64,000 nucleotides of DNA from Vitis vinifera (GCF_030704535.1 NC_081822.1:7854501-7918500), one strand, 5' to 3'. Shown: positions 49,290 through 62,550, counted from the first letter of the stretch. Notes: generated from the letters alone by a model not told the origin. Numbers and translations are program-made.

Positions 49290-52200
49290 GGTAGTAACGG
49301 CAAAAGGAATGGGGTTGAAAACGGAGGGAGGCAGCCGAGGGTTTTGTGAGAGGGTTTTTATAAAGAATTTAGAGAAATCCAAGTACAATATAAGGAAAAA
49401 ATAAGAGGTGTGATTTTTGATAGGATATTTCGAGAGATTTTGATTTTAAAGAGGAAAATATAAAGTGGAGAAGCGAATTCATAGGCGAGAGAGAGAGAGA
49501 AAGAGAAAGAGTTGGAAGTGATAGCGAGAGATTTGCATGCAATTTATAGAAGGTTTTCATGGGAGTACGCGAATGGGGATTGTCCCACATGTGTCGCCTA
49601 TCTGCTGCTTCTCATGTGTATATCCGCTCCTATCTCCTAGACTCCAACACCCCCACTCCCCCCCTTCCAGTCTGTTTTTACTTCCAAGAATCGGTAAATA
49701 AAATCTCCACACAAAATGTGGAATTTGTTACTCATTATTATTATTTATTTATTTATTTATATCTTTATAAGTCATTTAATTTGGGATGGAACTCTAAAGT
49801 CAATAAACTACCTCGTTAAATGAGTTAAAACTCCACTCTCACACAAAATCAATGGTTTACTTTTTTTCTTTTCTTTTTTCTTTTTTCAATATTAAAAATA
49901 ATTTTTTTTAAATAATTCAAATTTTATACATTTTTAATACAGGTAGTCAAAGATAATATATTTAATGCAGGTTTTCATTTTATATTTTTTTTTTCTAATA
50001 AAGCAATCGATGATAACCGATAAAAAGATAGAAAATCATAGAGAAATAATAAACAAGGATAAATTACCATATTATTAGGTATTTAGAATAAATTACCAAT
50101 TTTGTTTCATTTATCCTGGTTCAGGGGCCGATAAAAAATAAGTTTGAATTAATTAGATAATAATGACATAAAAGACATAAAGTGTACTTATAAAAATTAT
50201 AAATAAAATTAATTTGGAAAGAATTTTAAATTGAATTTAAAAAAAAATTCTTTTCAAATAAAAAATAATTTTTTAAAAAAAAATCTTTATCAAATCTCTT
50301 ATGAAATTTGGAAAAGAATTTAAATTTTAAAAAGAAATTCTTTCCAAATATTTTTAAATTTAAAATATAAAATCTTTCTAAAATTCTTAAGTTTCTAAAT
50401 TCTAAATTTTTGTTTTGGTAAAATATGATTATTTTTTTTCAAGTTCATTCCTCTTTTATATATATATATATATATATATTCGTTTATTGAAAGTGTTCTT
50501 CAAAAAATAAATGCCCCTAAAAAAGTTTTTGAGCACAAATATATCATTCAAATTAAATAATTTTATTAAATGATTTATAAATTATAAATAACCAAAAAAA
50601 TTGTAAACAAATTTTAATTTATGAAATTTTATAAGTCTTGGTTTAATACAAGTTTTAATAATTTCATTGGTTTAAAGGATGGAAAAGAATATATCCAAAA
50701 AATAATCAAACAAAGGTTTAAAAAAAATTAGACAAATAGAAATTATCATTGACAAAATTCCAAGAGATTTTAAATCATTCAACAATTCACAAAGATATTT
50801 TAGGATGGTTTCCTAAATAACTAAATATAAGTTAGTTTTAATTGAGAAATTTGTTCAATTGAGAATGATTAAAATGTCGTGATTTTTTATTTCTCTAATT
50901 TCCCTCAATTTTTTTCGGGTTTTGACTAAATATATTAAACTCTTTGTTTGAAAATTTTATCAAATACTTAACTCAATTTAAATGAAAGGAGGTAAAGAAA
51001 AATAATAAATAAAAACTATAAATGAAATATTTGATAAAATTTCAAAACTAATAAAAGTTATGCCCATTTAGTCCAAACATTACCTTAGTGGAAATGAATA
51101 AAATTAATTCCTAAAAGGTTTCCATGAGCTACTACTTAAAAGCATTTCAATAAACTTTTTAAATCATTTTTTAAAATTAATATTTAAAGTAATATTTATA
51201 CTAGAACTTAATCGATATTTAAAAAAAAAATCATTTTTTTTCATGATATTGACACATGATTAAAAACTTGCTATTTTTTTCACATCTGAATAAATAATTT
51301 AGTAAAATATTTGGTACTTTTTTATATGTAAATAAATAATTCGTAAAATATTTTTAATAGAAATATCATTGATAAAAGCATTATAAAATGAAAGGGTTTT
51401 TTATCAAAATTACTTTAAAATGGCTTTGATAAGAGATTTTGAATCATTCAACTGATTTAATTGAGACGATAATTTTGTAAAATAAACCATGAATTCCTTG
51501 AAATACAAATAAATTTAAATAAAATTTCTTAACACATAAAAATCCTAATTATATAAATATTATTTACCAATCCGGTTCATTGTGCCTTTTCATTAAGATT
51601 GGTTTTTATCTATATATCCTTATTCTATATTTCATCAAATTCCCATTTTGTAGCTGCTGCATAGCTCCTTATTTACATAGGAGGTATAAATGTTTTGATC
51701 ATATTTGTTGTGATGTTTATAAATGGTTCAAAATATTACAAAGAGTTGGATATAGGGTTTCTTCGGTAGCTTGTACAAGTATTTTTGTTTCACTAATTAC
51801 TAATATTTTAGATACATCATGGTTTGGGATGGTTTAGAAGAAACCTCAAAAAAAAAAAAAAAAAAAGGAGAGAAAGGAAAAAAACAAACATAGAAATAGA
51901 AAAAATATTTCAAACAAAAGAAACTAAATTGGAACAAGAGAGATTCATGAAAAAAAAAAGAGGATCCAGACAAAATCGAAGAAATAGAAAAGATCCAAAT
52001 AAATAAAAAGGAAAAAACAAAAACAAAGGACATATTCTACTTTAGAGAATTAGGTTTTTTTTTTTTACCAAAAAATTTTATTTAAATTTATTTGTATTTC
52101 AAGGAATTCTTTTTATACATGTAGGGGAGTGGGCCATAGACGTCTCTCATTATTGAGAATATTTATGAATTACATTCTTTACCATCTAATTTACGTAGCC

Positions 52201-53529
52201 ATATAGTTACAACTTACATCTTAGACCAACATGGCCAAATGTATTGACCTTAAACTTACATATTCTTTACTTTCACTTGAATTCTTCAAGCCTGAGTTAC
52301 ATAGAATGACAAACATTTCTACTATACATTTATTGTTGCCAAAATCAAATGTGTTAATGTGTGACAAAATATTAGTAATAAAACTAAAATTAACGTAGTA
52401 CAATGAATATATTAACAATCATAGTGTAGTGGTGCAGTGTGAATAGCCGATTGTCAAGAAGAGTTCGGTTAGAAAATAACCTCATTTTGTTATTTTGCTA
52501 AGTATTCTATTTTACATGTAAAGAGGTGTATACAAAGTTGATTACTAGTCACAAGGAATATGGTTTTAGATTTTGTTTGAAAACTATTTTTGAGAACAAT
52601 TTTTTGTTCTTTAAAATAAAAAAACATATTTAACAACTAAAACATACAAAATATCTTTCTACTTTTAAAAACAGAAAATTTCTTAAATTTAGAAAAATAT
52701 TATGTTTTTAAAAATATTTTTTAATTATCTTCAATTGTTTTTACTTATTTTTTGAGATTGTTTTAAAAAATAATTATACAAATTTAAAAAATAATTAAAA
52801 TTGAAACACTACATATAAAAGTTATTTTTAAAACATATTTAAAAATGAAGAACTTTTCAGATTTCTAAACATACTTTTATTTTATAAAATATAAGAAACA
52901 AATTTCAAAAATTATTTTAAAGAATTGTTTTCTAAAACACTTTTAAAACAAAGACATAATTTATTTATTTATATCCTCTTTTCAACCACTCTTTGATATG
53001 GTAGCAAGAGAAGGCCTGTGTAGATCTTTTTCTACCTCTAACATTTCTTTTGTTTTGAGTATGGAATTCAATTCTCCTGGTATTTTTAAGTATCCACTAG
53101 CAGTCAAACTCAGAAACAATGTGCTTTGATGATGTAAACAAGTCTTAGCTACCATCAAAAGACATGGACGATGACATATAGAAAATTTAGCAAAATCAAT
53201 TATGCACGACTTATCCTTGATTTGCTATTTTGTGTCCTTTATGAGCAAGCAAAGCAATCCTGTCTCAAATATACTTGGTTTAAGTGCCTTCATTGAAATT
53301 TTGCAAAATCATGGGAAATTGTTTGTTTCACAATCAAGAGCACGCATTACGCAATTGCAAACAACAAAAGAGAATCCATAATGACAAAATACCTCCTCAA
53401 AATGAAAAACATCATCGATGCATTAGCTCTTGCATGACATGCGATCTTAGAAAAGATCAAGTCTTACACATTCTTATTGAATTAAGCTTGAAATATGACG
53501 GATCTTTATTTCTATAATCTCAATATATA
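49290..53529. other. Intergenic, Pumilio 5' flank and very AT-rich DNA
   Basis: A GA-rich leader (about 49485-49520) upstream of the Pumilio start is a likely 5' UTR/promoter tract. From 49850 to 52050 the DNA is extremely AT-rich with homopolymer runs and a (TA)n tract at about 50456-50480. I see no gene. Confidence 0.5.
52572..52952. mobile_element. Candidate AT-rich MITE
   Basis: The left end reads TTTGTTTGAAAACTATTTTT and the right end, read inward, TTTGTTTTAAAAGTGTTTTA; both continue into GAGAACAATT or GAAAACAATT-like sequence. This gives imperfect inverted termini of about 30 bases around AT-rich non-coding DNA. I could not settle the target duplication. Confidence 0.45.
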
Positions 53530-53750
53530 AGATTTGCCACATACAAGACATTGCTACATTATTGTTGGCACACGAGACCAAACTTGAAGAATATGAGATT
53601 TTGAGTGATGTTACTTCGATCAATGTTAAATGTTGCAATAAACAACTCAAATTATATGTTGAATCCATCTCAAGGAAGGAGAGATTATAATAGCAATCAA
53701 TCTGGTAATGGTCAATCAAGTAGTGTATATAGAAACATCTAACAAATTTC
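53530..53750 (+). pseudogene. Decayed Ty1/copia gag fragment
   Basis: One frame reads DIATLLLAHETKLEEYEIL, a familiar copia gag phrase (LL.HE..LE). After a frameshift another frame gives SNYMLNPSQGRRDYNSNQ followed by GNGQSSSVYRN, resembling the N/G/R-rich linker before the zinc knuckle. Stops and the frame change show that it is dead. Neighbouring sequence back to about 53280 may belong to the same relic. Confidence 0.5.
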
Positions 53751-54786
53751 CCATCACAATCTCAAAAGAGGAACGAGAAGAGGATGTGACAAATTCCATG
53801 GCAACATTCTTCAAGCAACATTTTTTGAAGTCGTTTCCTTAATTTTTGGAATAATTACAACCAATTAGATGACTAAGAAAGGAAATGACGAAAATCCCCT
53901 TCCTTTCCCCTCTATCCCCCTCCATACTGTCCCTATGAAGAAATCAATCATATCCAACTACATGACACCATTCAACTAGGCCTGGGCAGTTTAACACAAT
54001 CATCAACATTCTTCAAGCAATAAATTAATTTTTGAAGCTTCAGCATGATTGGTTTTAGTTGCAGAATACGTTTTTCCATATTTCCCTACAAAATAAGAAC
54101 ACCAGAAAGTTCCAATACCACAAACAAGAACATCCCATGTAGCTGTAGTAATGCATTATATGCTTGCACATGGTACTTCCCTGAGATGTAAACATATAAT
54201 ATAAGACAAAATAATGTAGGTAGTTAAGTTAGCCATTGGTTCCACAAGTACACGACCATGTATGTCTAAATAAAGGAAAGAATGATAAAATAAAATAGGA
54301 GTTTAACTGGTGCACAACAAATTGGCAAAATTCATTTCACCTTTGCATTATTTGATTGGAAACAAGTGCCCATTCGATTCTACCCTATACAATAACATCC
54401 ATCAGTTACAGCATAAGAAAACTAAATGGTTCATTCTAAAATTTTTACTTGCTACGTTGAATCTTTCCCTCCAACCCCCCTTCAAGAATTGGAGCAGAGA
54501 AATACCTTTATCCTGTGGCAGGTGGATGTGTTTAGTTCATCCTCTAGGATGGAGAAAAGAATATCTTCAGATGATCCAAAGCATAAAGTGCAACCCGGTG
54601 CCTCCAGCATGTGGAGAAGTGCATTTAAAAAAAGATTCACCTTTTTCATAAATTTGTACACTTACATCACCCATGCACAAAAGTTAGAAAGAGGCTTCTT
54701 GTAGAAAACTGCTTCCATTGGGGGAATAGCCCTCTTTGAAATTTGTCAGACAGTGGACAGAATGATTATGATATTTTTTAAGTCCC
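53751..54786. other. Intergenic, 3' flank of NRAMP2-like gene
   Basis: I see no coding exon. The phrase 'CAACATTCTTCAAGCAA' occurs twice (near 53800 and 54005), suggesting a local duplication. The right end is the NRAMP 3' UTR. Confidence 0.45.
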
Positions 54787-57700
54787 TCAACTCCCAATGA
54801 AAGGAAACCTCTTGGATGTTACTAAGCTGAACCAAGTAGAAGAAAGGACACCACCATGTGATACAAGATAAAAAATAAATGCTACATATAGAGCTGTGCC
54901 AGCACAGACCAGAAAACCAAATAGCACTCCATCAACTTCAGCCATGAAGAAATCCAGCAGAAGATACCCATTGATCACTATTACAAGGGCAGCCACAGTC
55001 CACGCCACTCTCTACAACATAAATTAACAATGTATTAGAAAACAGAATGAAGTTGGTTAATATCAGTTCCAGTCAGTGTGACTGATATATGAAATCTCCA
55101 GCAAGTTCTAATAGAGACAAAACATGATTTCAAATTGCCTGACACTACAGCCAATGAAACATGCTATGCAAATATTTGTTTTTGAAAAAGAAAATGCAAA
55201 CTGAGAAGAAACTGAACAGCTGAATAAGAAACAAGGAATAATTTCAAGGGGCATTATGCCTTTCATATGCTAGACAAGCAAGCAGGACAAAAAGGAAAAG
55301 GAGAGACAAAGAGAGCGGGGGTTAGTTGGAATAAGGATGATTGAAACTGAATAAATCGTAATATGACCAGAAAAAATGTATGTGTGTGTGTGTGTCTATC
55401 CTTTCGAGTGCCTTTGTTCACAACAATCTTTCCTCACAGGTTTACAACGGTCACCAGTTGGATATCACTTCTTTATAAGATAATCAATCATGTCCCTCCC
55501 AATGCAGATCTTAGCATCTACATGGTGCCCGGATCAACTGTGCTAAATGTTGGAACCATAGAAGGAAAGCACCTCCATTTTAAAGGGTCAAGTCTTTTCC
55601 ATGAACAAACGAGAAATGTTCATGAAGTTTGTAGATGTAAGTCATTCACTGATGCTGATGATGCTTGAACAAATATTATTTTGGATCTTTGAAAAGGTCA
55701 AATCCCTTGATAGCTTGATTCAAATAGCTAGCTAAATGGATTTTAAGTCACAAAACAGATAAAATATGGCAACAATTTAAGCAGTGTTAATGACCTAGTA
55801 AACTATTGATCAAGCATAGATTGATATGAAGAAAATTCCTAAGATACAACAATAGTTCTTCATAATGCACAATAGACAAACTGCACATCCTTTTTGGCAC
55901 CTTTAGTGGATTGCTTCATCTTATGATAAAGTGTTAGACAAATTTCTGAATCCTATCATTTAAACCCACCATTCTTGTAAGGCATTGTCTAGTCAAACAG
56001 ACTGCAGCTTTTTTGCTCAAGTAAAAATTGCCTCAATGTCAATAATCAATAAGAAGAAAAAAAGTGAAACAAAGCAAAGAAGAAAAATAACGGGAGTAGT
56101 AAAAGAGGGAAGAAATATGCATCAGCATCAACATCAAACATCATCACTAATGCAATATTAAGCCATATACTGCATAAATGAATTTGAGCTGAATATACTA
56201 CAGAAAAAATATCATCACTGTCATTCCATGTGGTGCATATGAGCCAAAGCAAACAAATAAACAGATAGTTGAAGATAAATGTATCGTTATATCGTAATAT
56301 CACGTATCTTATTGGGTATCGTATCAGGTATCATAAGTTTTTAGCAACTATGGCTACAAGTATTTTGACAAAGAGTTAAAAACCACCAAATATTTTGGCT
56401 GAGGTTAATAAAATTGGTTGAATCAGTTAAATTTTTATCCATCTATTTTACAAAAGCATGGGCTGACCTAAGTTCACTTGCTACCATGCCTGCAGCAGGT
56501 TATTACCTGTTGCAGCCTCAGGGTGGATTTAAAGCAAAGCAATAAGTATTATGAGCCAAATGACTGAATAAGGAGTTAAAAATTACCTCTAAAAGTGGTC
56601 CAACCTTGAAGACACCCATAACCTGTTCCTTGGACACTAAAGTAAGAAGGGGAATAAGTGCAAAAGGAATCTGCATTGACTGAAGTACATTAAGCCATTC
56701 ATTTAAAACATCCAGTGAAGCTTCAGATCTGTTGAAAACAAGAGCTACAATCATAGTAGGCACAATAGCAAAACTACGTGTTATCAATGCCCTTAGCCAT
56801 TTCTTCAGACGGAGATTGAGAAAGCCTCCCATGATAAATTGCCCAGCATATGTGCCAGTTATGGTACTACTCTGTCCAGCTGCCAATAGTCCAATACCCC
56901 AGACATAAAGTATTGGGAAAACACCTCCCCCATACTTCTCTTCAAGATACTGCCCTGCATTTACTAGGCCTATTCCATCGGCCTGTTTAGTACCATAAAA
57001 TCCCTTTGCAAAAACAGTTGTCACAAACAAATTGATCATGAAAGAGATTAGAAGGGCAACTGTCGACTCAATTGAATAGTAGTTGAGTGCCTCTTGAACC
57101 CGACCTTTTCTGTGGGGGTCAATCTTCCTGGACTGTACCAAAGCAGAATGCAAAAATACATTATGAGGCATTATAACACAACCAACAACTCCCACTGCCT
57201 GCCGAATTGTTTTTGAGCTAAGTTTTGGAACCAAAACACCTAGAAACAGGATCAAAGTCAGTTTTATTAAAGGTGCAGCTTAAGAAAATAATTCATAAAG
57301 ACATAGGGGGGAAAACACTTACTTCATATAAGAAAATAATTTCTTACCTATCAGAAGTTCCCTTCCACTGGGCTTTGCATCACCAAACATCCAGGCAAAT
57401 GAAAGTCCCATTGTTGCAATGAAAACTGCAAAAACAGCTTCCAACTTCCTCACTCCATAGTTTTCAAGAAACAAAAAGATAAAACTGTTCACAATAAATG
57501 AATCAAGAAAACAGGGTTAAATAATTACTCATCATTTTTTTAACAATGAAGCCAACTAAACGATCAATTTGAGATGCAATGATAGGTCCAATCCCCCCTT
57601 CCCCCGAAGCAAGAAAAATATCCTTATGAAACAAGAGAGATCATTGCAGAAGATTCCCAGAATTTTATTTGAACATAATAGAATTAAATCTAGCAACTAA

Positions 57701-59010
57701 CCAGAAAATTAATCCATGAAAAGAGAACATTAAAAAAAAAAAGAAAAAAAAAATAAAGTGAGAGACTTCTAAAATGAAAACAAGTTTAGATAACGGAGGA
57801 AAACCTTAAGGTTTCCAACGGTTACATGGACTTGGGACCATGAATAAGGGCGTTAAAATTGGAAATGGAGGTTTTAAATCCATATTTGGTTGCATTATGA
57901 AGCAATGAAATTGAAATTTGCCTGTAAAATTCATGGGTCCAAACTCCAGAGGAATAATTTCAATTTGAAAGCATGATCTATCAATCCAGGTTTCCCAATT
58001 AACCACAACCGTAGGAATAATTATATTTATTTGAATTACAGAAATATCCATTCACTGATTCAACTACTTGATTTCCCGAAAAAAAAAAAAGAATCGTATT
58101 CGCTTGATAGGGGTTATGAAAATTTGACTTCGACTGGAACACAATAACCATTAACATGAATCATATCTTCGAGAAGAGGGTTTCCAAAATCGTAGTAATT
58201 CTAAACAAAAGATAAAAATTAACAGAAAGAAAATCCTAACTGTGCCTTTAAAATTCATAGAATTAATAACCTGGAACCTCCAACGAAATCTATTCAAACC
58301 CTAAAATATGTAAACCGAGATTGAAGACGTTGACATTTCACGAAGAGTTAAATTTGACAAACAAATTACAAAGCAGAGATAGTGAAGCGCAATTTACAAA
58401 ATCCAAATCCTCACCAATCGGACGCAGTAATTACAACTCCAGCCCAAAGCGGAAGAAATCCACGGCTAAGAATCTTAATTGCAATGGCACTACCAATCAC
58501 CTCCTGGATATCAGCCCCGATCAAGGCCAACTCCGCCATGAACCACAACAACCGCCCAGCCCATGTCGGATACTCTTCCCTACAGAGCTCGGCAAGATGC
58601 CGCCCCGTGGCCACCCCAACCCTCGCCGACAATAACTGGATCAAGAGCCCCATAACCGTCGCCCACATCAATAGCCATAGCAGCGAGTACCCTGCAATGG
58701 CTCCCGCCTGAAGATCCCCTTCAAGGTTTCCGGGATCTAGGAACGCAATGCTCATCAGGAACCCTGGTCCCGTGAATAGCCACAGCTTCTTCCACGAGAA
58801 GGGCGGAGTCGCGGAGGCATCGAGGGACTCTAGGGTTTCGCCTTCCAAATCGACGATTGATATTTTCTCTCTAGATTCGTACGCGACCTCCTCCTCGTCC
58901 GATGATGGCGACAGTGACGAAGGAGATTTTGAGGGCAAGAGACGATTTGCTTCCTCATCTTTGCCGTCTCCGTTGGGCGGTTCTTGCTGTGATGGCTCAG
59001 GAGTCATCAT
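54787..59010 (-). CDS. NRAMP2: NRAMP2-like divalent metal transporter, 4 exons
   Basis: Exons are 59010-58415, 57484-57348, 57239-56587 and 55011-54787 (GT-AG, in frame); 536 residues. The first ATG is at 59010 ([14 protein letters not shown]). A soluble S/P/D-rich N terminus of about 70 residues precedes the membrane core. TM1 carries the metal-binding DPGN (LDPGNLEGD), TM6 the MPHN motif ([20 protein letters not shown]). The plant-specific [20 protein letters not shown] motif follows. Details such as ITASDC, QSRKIDP and [18 protein letters not shown] match my memory of NRAMP2 more than NRAMP3/4. NRAMP proteins are proton-coupled Mn2+/Fe2+ transporters; NRAMP2 in Arabidopsis works in the trans-Golgi network in Mn supply. 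Location here is inferred. Intron 3 (about 1.6 kb) holds a short (TG)n. A TATA box and a short uORF lie upstream. Confidence 0.95.
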
Positions 59011-59051
59011 GGCGGCAGCGGAATTCGTAACCTTCGGAGTCCCACCACCGG

Positions 59052-59123
59052 TCACCGGCCAGTTATACAAGATGAAGGTGTGGTATCGTGCGCTACCGAG
59101 GGACGTACGTGAGCTGTAGGCAT
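59052..59123 (-). CDS. Upstream ORF, 23 codons, ahead of NRAMP2-like start
   Basis: This uORF starts with ATG in TTCCATGCC at 59123, runs 23 codons ([13 protein letters not shown]...) and stops at TGA 41 bases before the NRAMP ATG, in a different frame. If transcription starts about 30 bases after the TATA box, it is inside the leader. No sign of conservation can be judged here. Confidence 0.4.
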   Translation of the reverse strand: MPTAHVRPSVAHDTTPSSCITGR

Positions 59124-59175
59124 GGAATTGAACCGGCCCAAGGAGTGGTGAGTGTTGCGGATACGGCTGGTGCTT

Positions 59176-59183
59176 TATTTATA
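59176..59183 (-). promoter_or_regulatory. TATA box of the NRAMP2-like gene
   Basis: TATAAATA on the minus strand, about 170 bases upstream of the start codon. It predicts a transcript start near 59150. Confidence 0.65.
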
Positions 59184-61719
59184 GGTAGCGCACCCAAATC
59201 TAATACTAAAATGAACAAAACAAATAAATAACTACACGCCCCTTTTGTTTTTCATGTTTTTTCACTCTCACCAAAGTACCCTCCTAGGCCACACGTGTAG
59301 CGCAATTAACGTCAGAGAATAGGACTACCAGGATAACCCACTTTATTACGACAGACACCGATAATTGTGATCTTAATAAACAACATATAGTCCTGAATTA
59401 ACCTTATATTGGTTATTGTAGACGAACTACCCAAATAAAAAAAAAAGGAATATATACATCGCTCTGATGAGTTGGAGTCGTTGGACTGGGTAATTGGGTT
59501 GTCATCATTTTTTCTATTTTCTCATTACCCTTTCCCATTTCTCATTTTTTTTTTATTATTAATCTACTATTTGTCGGCTGCCCTAAGAAAGCAAGAAGGC
59601 TAGAAGGGGAAAATAATAATAATTGAAAGTTTAAGAAAATTGATCTAAATAATTATTCTAAGCTCTAGTTAACAATAAATCCTAAAAAAATTTAAAAAAT
59701 AATAATATATTTTTCTTATTACTATATTGAATTAGTCGTGTGACTTATAAACATGAAGGAGAAGCATAGTGTAATGCGATAACAAATGTGGTGACATGAC
59801 ATTGCACCAATGTTGATTTGATTTGATCTGATATTATATATATGCGCAATAAAGCTATCAAGATGATTATTCTTCAAAGGTTCTTAATTGAGTCAATTAA
59901 GACTCGTGGCATATGCCCCCTCATATAAAATATCTTATATTTAATATTTACATTTCTTTTTTTTCCTATTTATTAAATCTTTATTCTTTTTATACTTATT
60001 TTTTTTATAATTTAGTCTTATTTAATTGTTTATAAGGCTCATAGTTTAATTTAATTACAGAAATAAAATGACTTAATAGACAAAATCAATCAAATTTTTA
60101 TTAATTACTTATATTTTATTTAAATAAGAGTAACATATAAGTGATATTTGGTTTTTTGATTGAATAGGCAAAACCAAAATATTTTATTTTTTTTATTCAA
60201 CTAAAAGTAACAGATGATATCAACAAATATAATTAAAGTGAACTTATTATTAATAAGTTTGATTTAATTATGTTTTGCAATCAAATATTTTAATTTTTTC
60301 TATTCACTCAAAAAACATAGTTTCATCAAAATCTAACAACTAATTTACTAATATTTTAGTAATGATATATTTTATGATAAATAAGTTTTTAAAAAAATAA
60401 TTTATTTTCAAGTATTTTATGTTTAATTGTTTGAAAAATCTCAAAAATTATAAGAAAATTTATATTTTTCTACAAAAATTACTAAAATTATTGAAATTTT
60501 CTAGTATTATTTTATATTTCAAATTATTTTAAAATTTTAATAAAATTTTGCATTTTTTCAATGTTCTTAATATTTTAGTTGTTTAATTTGAAACATTTTT
60601 ATAATTAATATTTAAAATTACATAATTTTTAAAAATAATTATGAATAATTTTTTATCCCCCAGTAAAAGTTTCTGGCTCGTCCAAAAAAGGTGGCATTCT
60701 TAGTAGTGAAGTGATGTGGCTTCACAAAATGGATACTGACACCTAACAACCGGGCCACATGTAGTTTCTAAAAAAACATGAAGAGAAATTTGAATCAAGA
60801 TGTTATATTCATTCAAATATGCAAATATTAAATAGCAAAAGCTCATCACCGTGAACGTGTAAGCGTACAGTTGGAGGCTGCATGATCAACCATGCAATGA
60901 ACGCTTCTCAATGATTACGAGAATAAACATAAAGCTCTTTTTCAAAGTAGCCAAGATGAAGATAATGTCGATATCAGAGTCACTCAGTGGTTGCCGTCCC
61001 ATGCTGCGGCATCTCCATTCACAGCCATTGGATCGGTAAAGGCAATCGTGGGAAACATTTTCGTCGGTTCTCCACTGCGATTCTCTTTGTCTCATATTTT
61101 CTTGTTTTTCACTGCTGGTTGAATTTTCACTAGTGGAGAGCCATGATGGAATACGAATATATCGTCCATTGCAAATCGTAGACTTCCTGATAGGATCAGT
61201 TGAAAGCTTGAATTCAAGTTTATCTCAATGCTTCGGGCTGGAAGATTTCGTTTTGCTTCAAGTCAACACAAACAGTGTAGCAACTAAACAGAATGGATAA
61301 TACTACAAATTCATTTGATCGGTCCCTGTGGGACGGATTCGGGTCTTTATGAGTCTCCAAGTTTGTACTAAAGGAACGGGTACGGGTCCCACTATACCGA
61401 CTATGCATCTCATATGCCCGTCATAACCTTTTTGCAGCTCCAGATTTTAATGTTGATACACAATGACATTCAAAACTACGTGTTTTCAAAAGATCGACAT
61501 CAGTTGTGATCAATGTTTGGATGGGAAGGAAATCCACTCCAGCTTTCATAAATAAAGGACAGCGACTTATATCCAATCTTATTCCTTAATTACCACAATA
61601 ATGTCACACATTCTAAGGAAACATTTAATAGGGAGTAGACACATACAACACACGCATTCCCGATCAATTCTAGAAATGCCTAAGAAACTAGCCATGTGGG
61701 GGCTTGGGGCTTGATTGAT
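59184..61719. other. Intergenic AT-rich region
   Basis: No gene is seen between the NRAMP promoter and the P450 exon. At 60140-60330 there is sequence related to the MITE at 47206. The 61420-61719 stretch is the 3' flank of the P450. Confidence 0.5.
60140..60330. repeat. Relative of the 47206 MITE
   Basis: The order TATTTGGTTTTTTGATTGAATAG, then 'CAACTAAAAGTAACAGATGA', 'ATATCAACAAATATAATTAA' and 'AAGTGAACTTATTATTAATA' parallels the 47206 element (AATTTGTTTTTTGGCCGAATAG ... TATCAACTAACATAACTAAA ... GTGAACTCGTTATCAATAG). Its termini have decayed and I did not find a clean target duplication. Confidence 0.6.
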
Positions 61720-62340
61720 TCAGAGTTGGGAAAGGAGGTTGACCATGGTTGGGCGAGGCCGACACTTGGCCAGTAAAGGCTGAGCCTTAGGAATACTGAG
61801 ACCGTGCCCTTCTGTCATGTCCACCATCTGTTGATCAACCCTCTCCCAATCAAAGCACTGAATAAGTGAACCCATGGCCAAGCCCACCATGCGGATGGCT
61901 AGGCCCTCCCCAGGACAACCTCTTCTCCCTGATCCAAAGGGCAAAAACCTGAGCCCATCTCGCTCCCCTTCTTCACCCTCAAATCTCTCTGGTTTGAATT
62001 TTGTGGGCTCAGCCCAAATTTTGGGGTCATTATGTATAGCCCACACATTAACAAGCAGCATGGTGCCTGGTGGGATGCGAAACCCTCCTACAAAGCACTC
62101 CTTTGAGGACTCGTGAGGGATTAGCAATGGACCTGCTGGGTACATACGCAGCGTCTCCTTAATAATGCTCCGAAGATAAGGAAGCTGGGCTAGATCCACT
62201 TCCTCAATCAGACGATCATGTCCCAAATGGACGTCAATCTCTTGCTGCGCCTTCTTAAGCACTTCTGGACTGTTCAGCAAAAGCGACAGTGCCCATTCCA
62301 TGGTCCCGGCTGAAGTATCTGTTCCTGCGGTTAACATAGA
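61720..62340 (-). CDS. CYP81: CYP81-like cytochrome P450, C-terminal exon only
   Basis: The exon begins after a CCTAG acceptor (SMLTAGTDTSAG) and gives 206 residues to the stop. It carries the I-helix oxygen-activation motif AGTDTS, the K-helix EXXR (KETLR), the PERF motif (FKPERF), and the heme loop FGSGRRGCPG with the axial cysteine. The end TMVNLLSQL is typical of CYP81. CYP81 enzymes are ER-bound monooxygenases of specialised metabolism, for example flavonoid, lignan or glucosinolate hydroxylation; the substrate here cannot be told. A CYP81 gene normally has a first exon encoding about 300 residues (membrane anchor, substrate sites). That exon is not found in the remaining 1.66 kb; instead two SINE-like units and a copia element occupy the space. 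The gene may continue beyond the window with a large intron, or it may be broken. Confidence 0.88.
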   Translation of the reverse strand, partial: SMLTAGTDTSAGTMEWALSLLLNSPEVLKKAQQEIDVHLGHDRLIEEVDLAQLPYLRSIIKETLRMYPAGPLLIPHESSKECFVGGFRIPPGTMLLVNVWAIHNDPKIWAEPTKFKPERFEGEEGERDGLRFLPFGSGRRGCPGEGLAIRMVGLAMGSLIQCFDWERVDQQMVDMTEGHGLSIPKAQPLLAKCRPRPTMVNLLSQL

Positions 62341-62460
62341 CTAGGTGCAAAGACAAGTTATCAGATTCGGCTTTGTATTTCAAAGACTTGACGGGAGAAG
62401 AGTTCAGCAAGGTTGAATAGTAGGGAATGTTGGGACGTCATTTGTTTTGAGTATATTTGG

Positions 62461-62550
62461 CTCTGTGCCAGTCAGGGGTATCACAAAGTGGCCTCCCCAG
62501 GATTCAAACTTGGGTCCAAGCCTTAAGGCTTAGGACTACCATATGGGCTA
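62461..62550 (-). mobile_element. SINE-like unit A (minus)
   Basis: On the minus strand an A-box-like TAGCCCATATGG (62552-62541) precedes the B-box-like AAGTTTGAATCC (62511-62500). A conserved tail CTGACTGGCACAGAG follows. The same TTGACTGGCACAG phrase occurs in the plus-strand unit next door, so both belong to one family. Confidence 0.5.

Noticed and set aside
48507-49349. Plus-strand ORFs over Pumilio exon 1
   Set aside because: Antisense shadows of the low-complexity N-terminal region; no independent features.
51824-52033. Lysine-rich plus-strand and phenylalanine-rich minus-strand ORFs
   Set aside because: They translate poly-A/poly-T rich sequence and reflect low complexity, not genes.
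55363-55668. 101-codon plus-strand ORF
   Set aside because: It begins in a (TG)n repeat (VCVCV), lies in an NRAMP intron on the opposite strand, and shows no domain.
59011-59070. N-terminal extension of the NRAMP ORF ([19 protein letters not shown])
   Set aside because: The frame is open but its first codon is TTG; the first ATG is at 59010, and plant NRAMP2 proteins do not need this leader.
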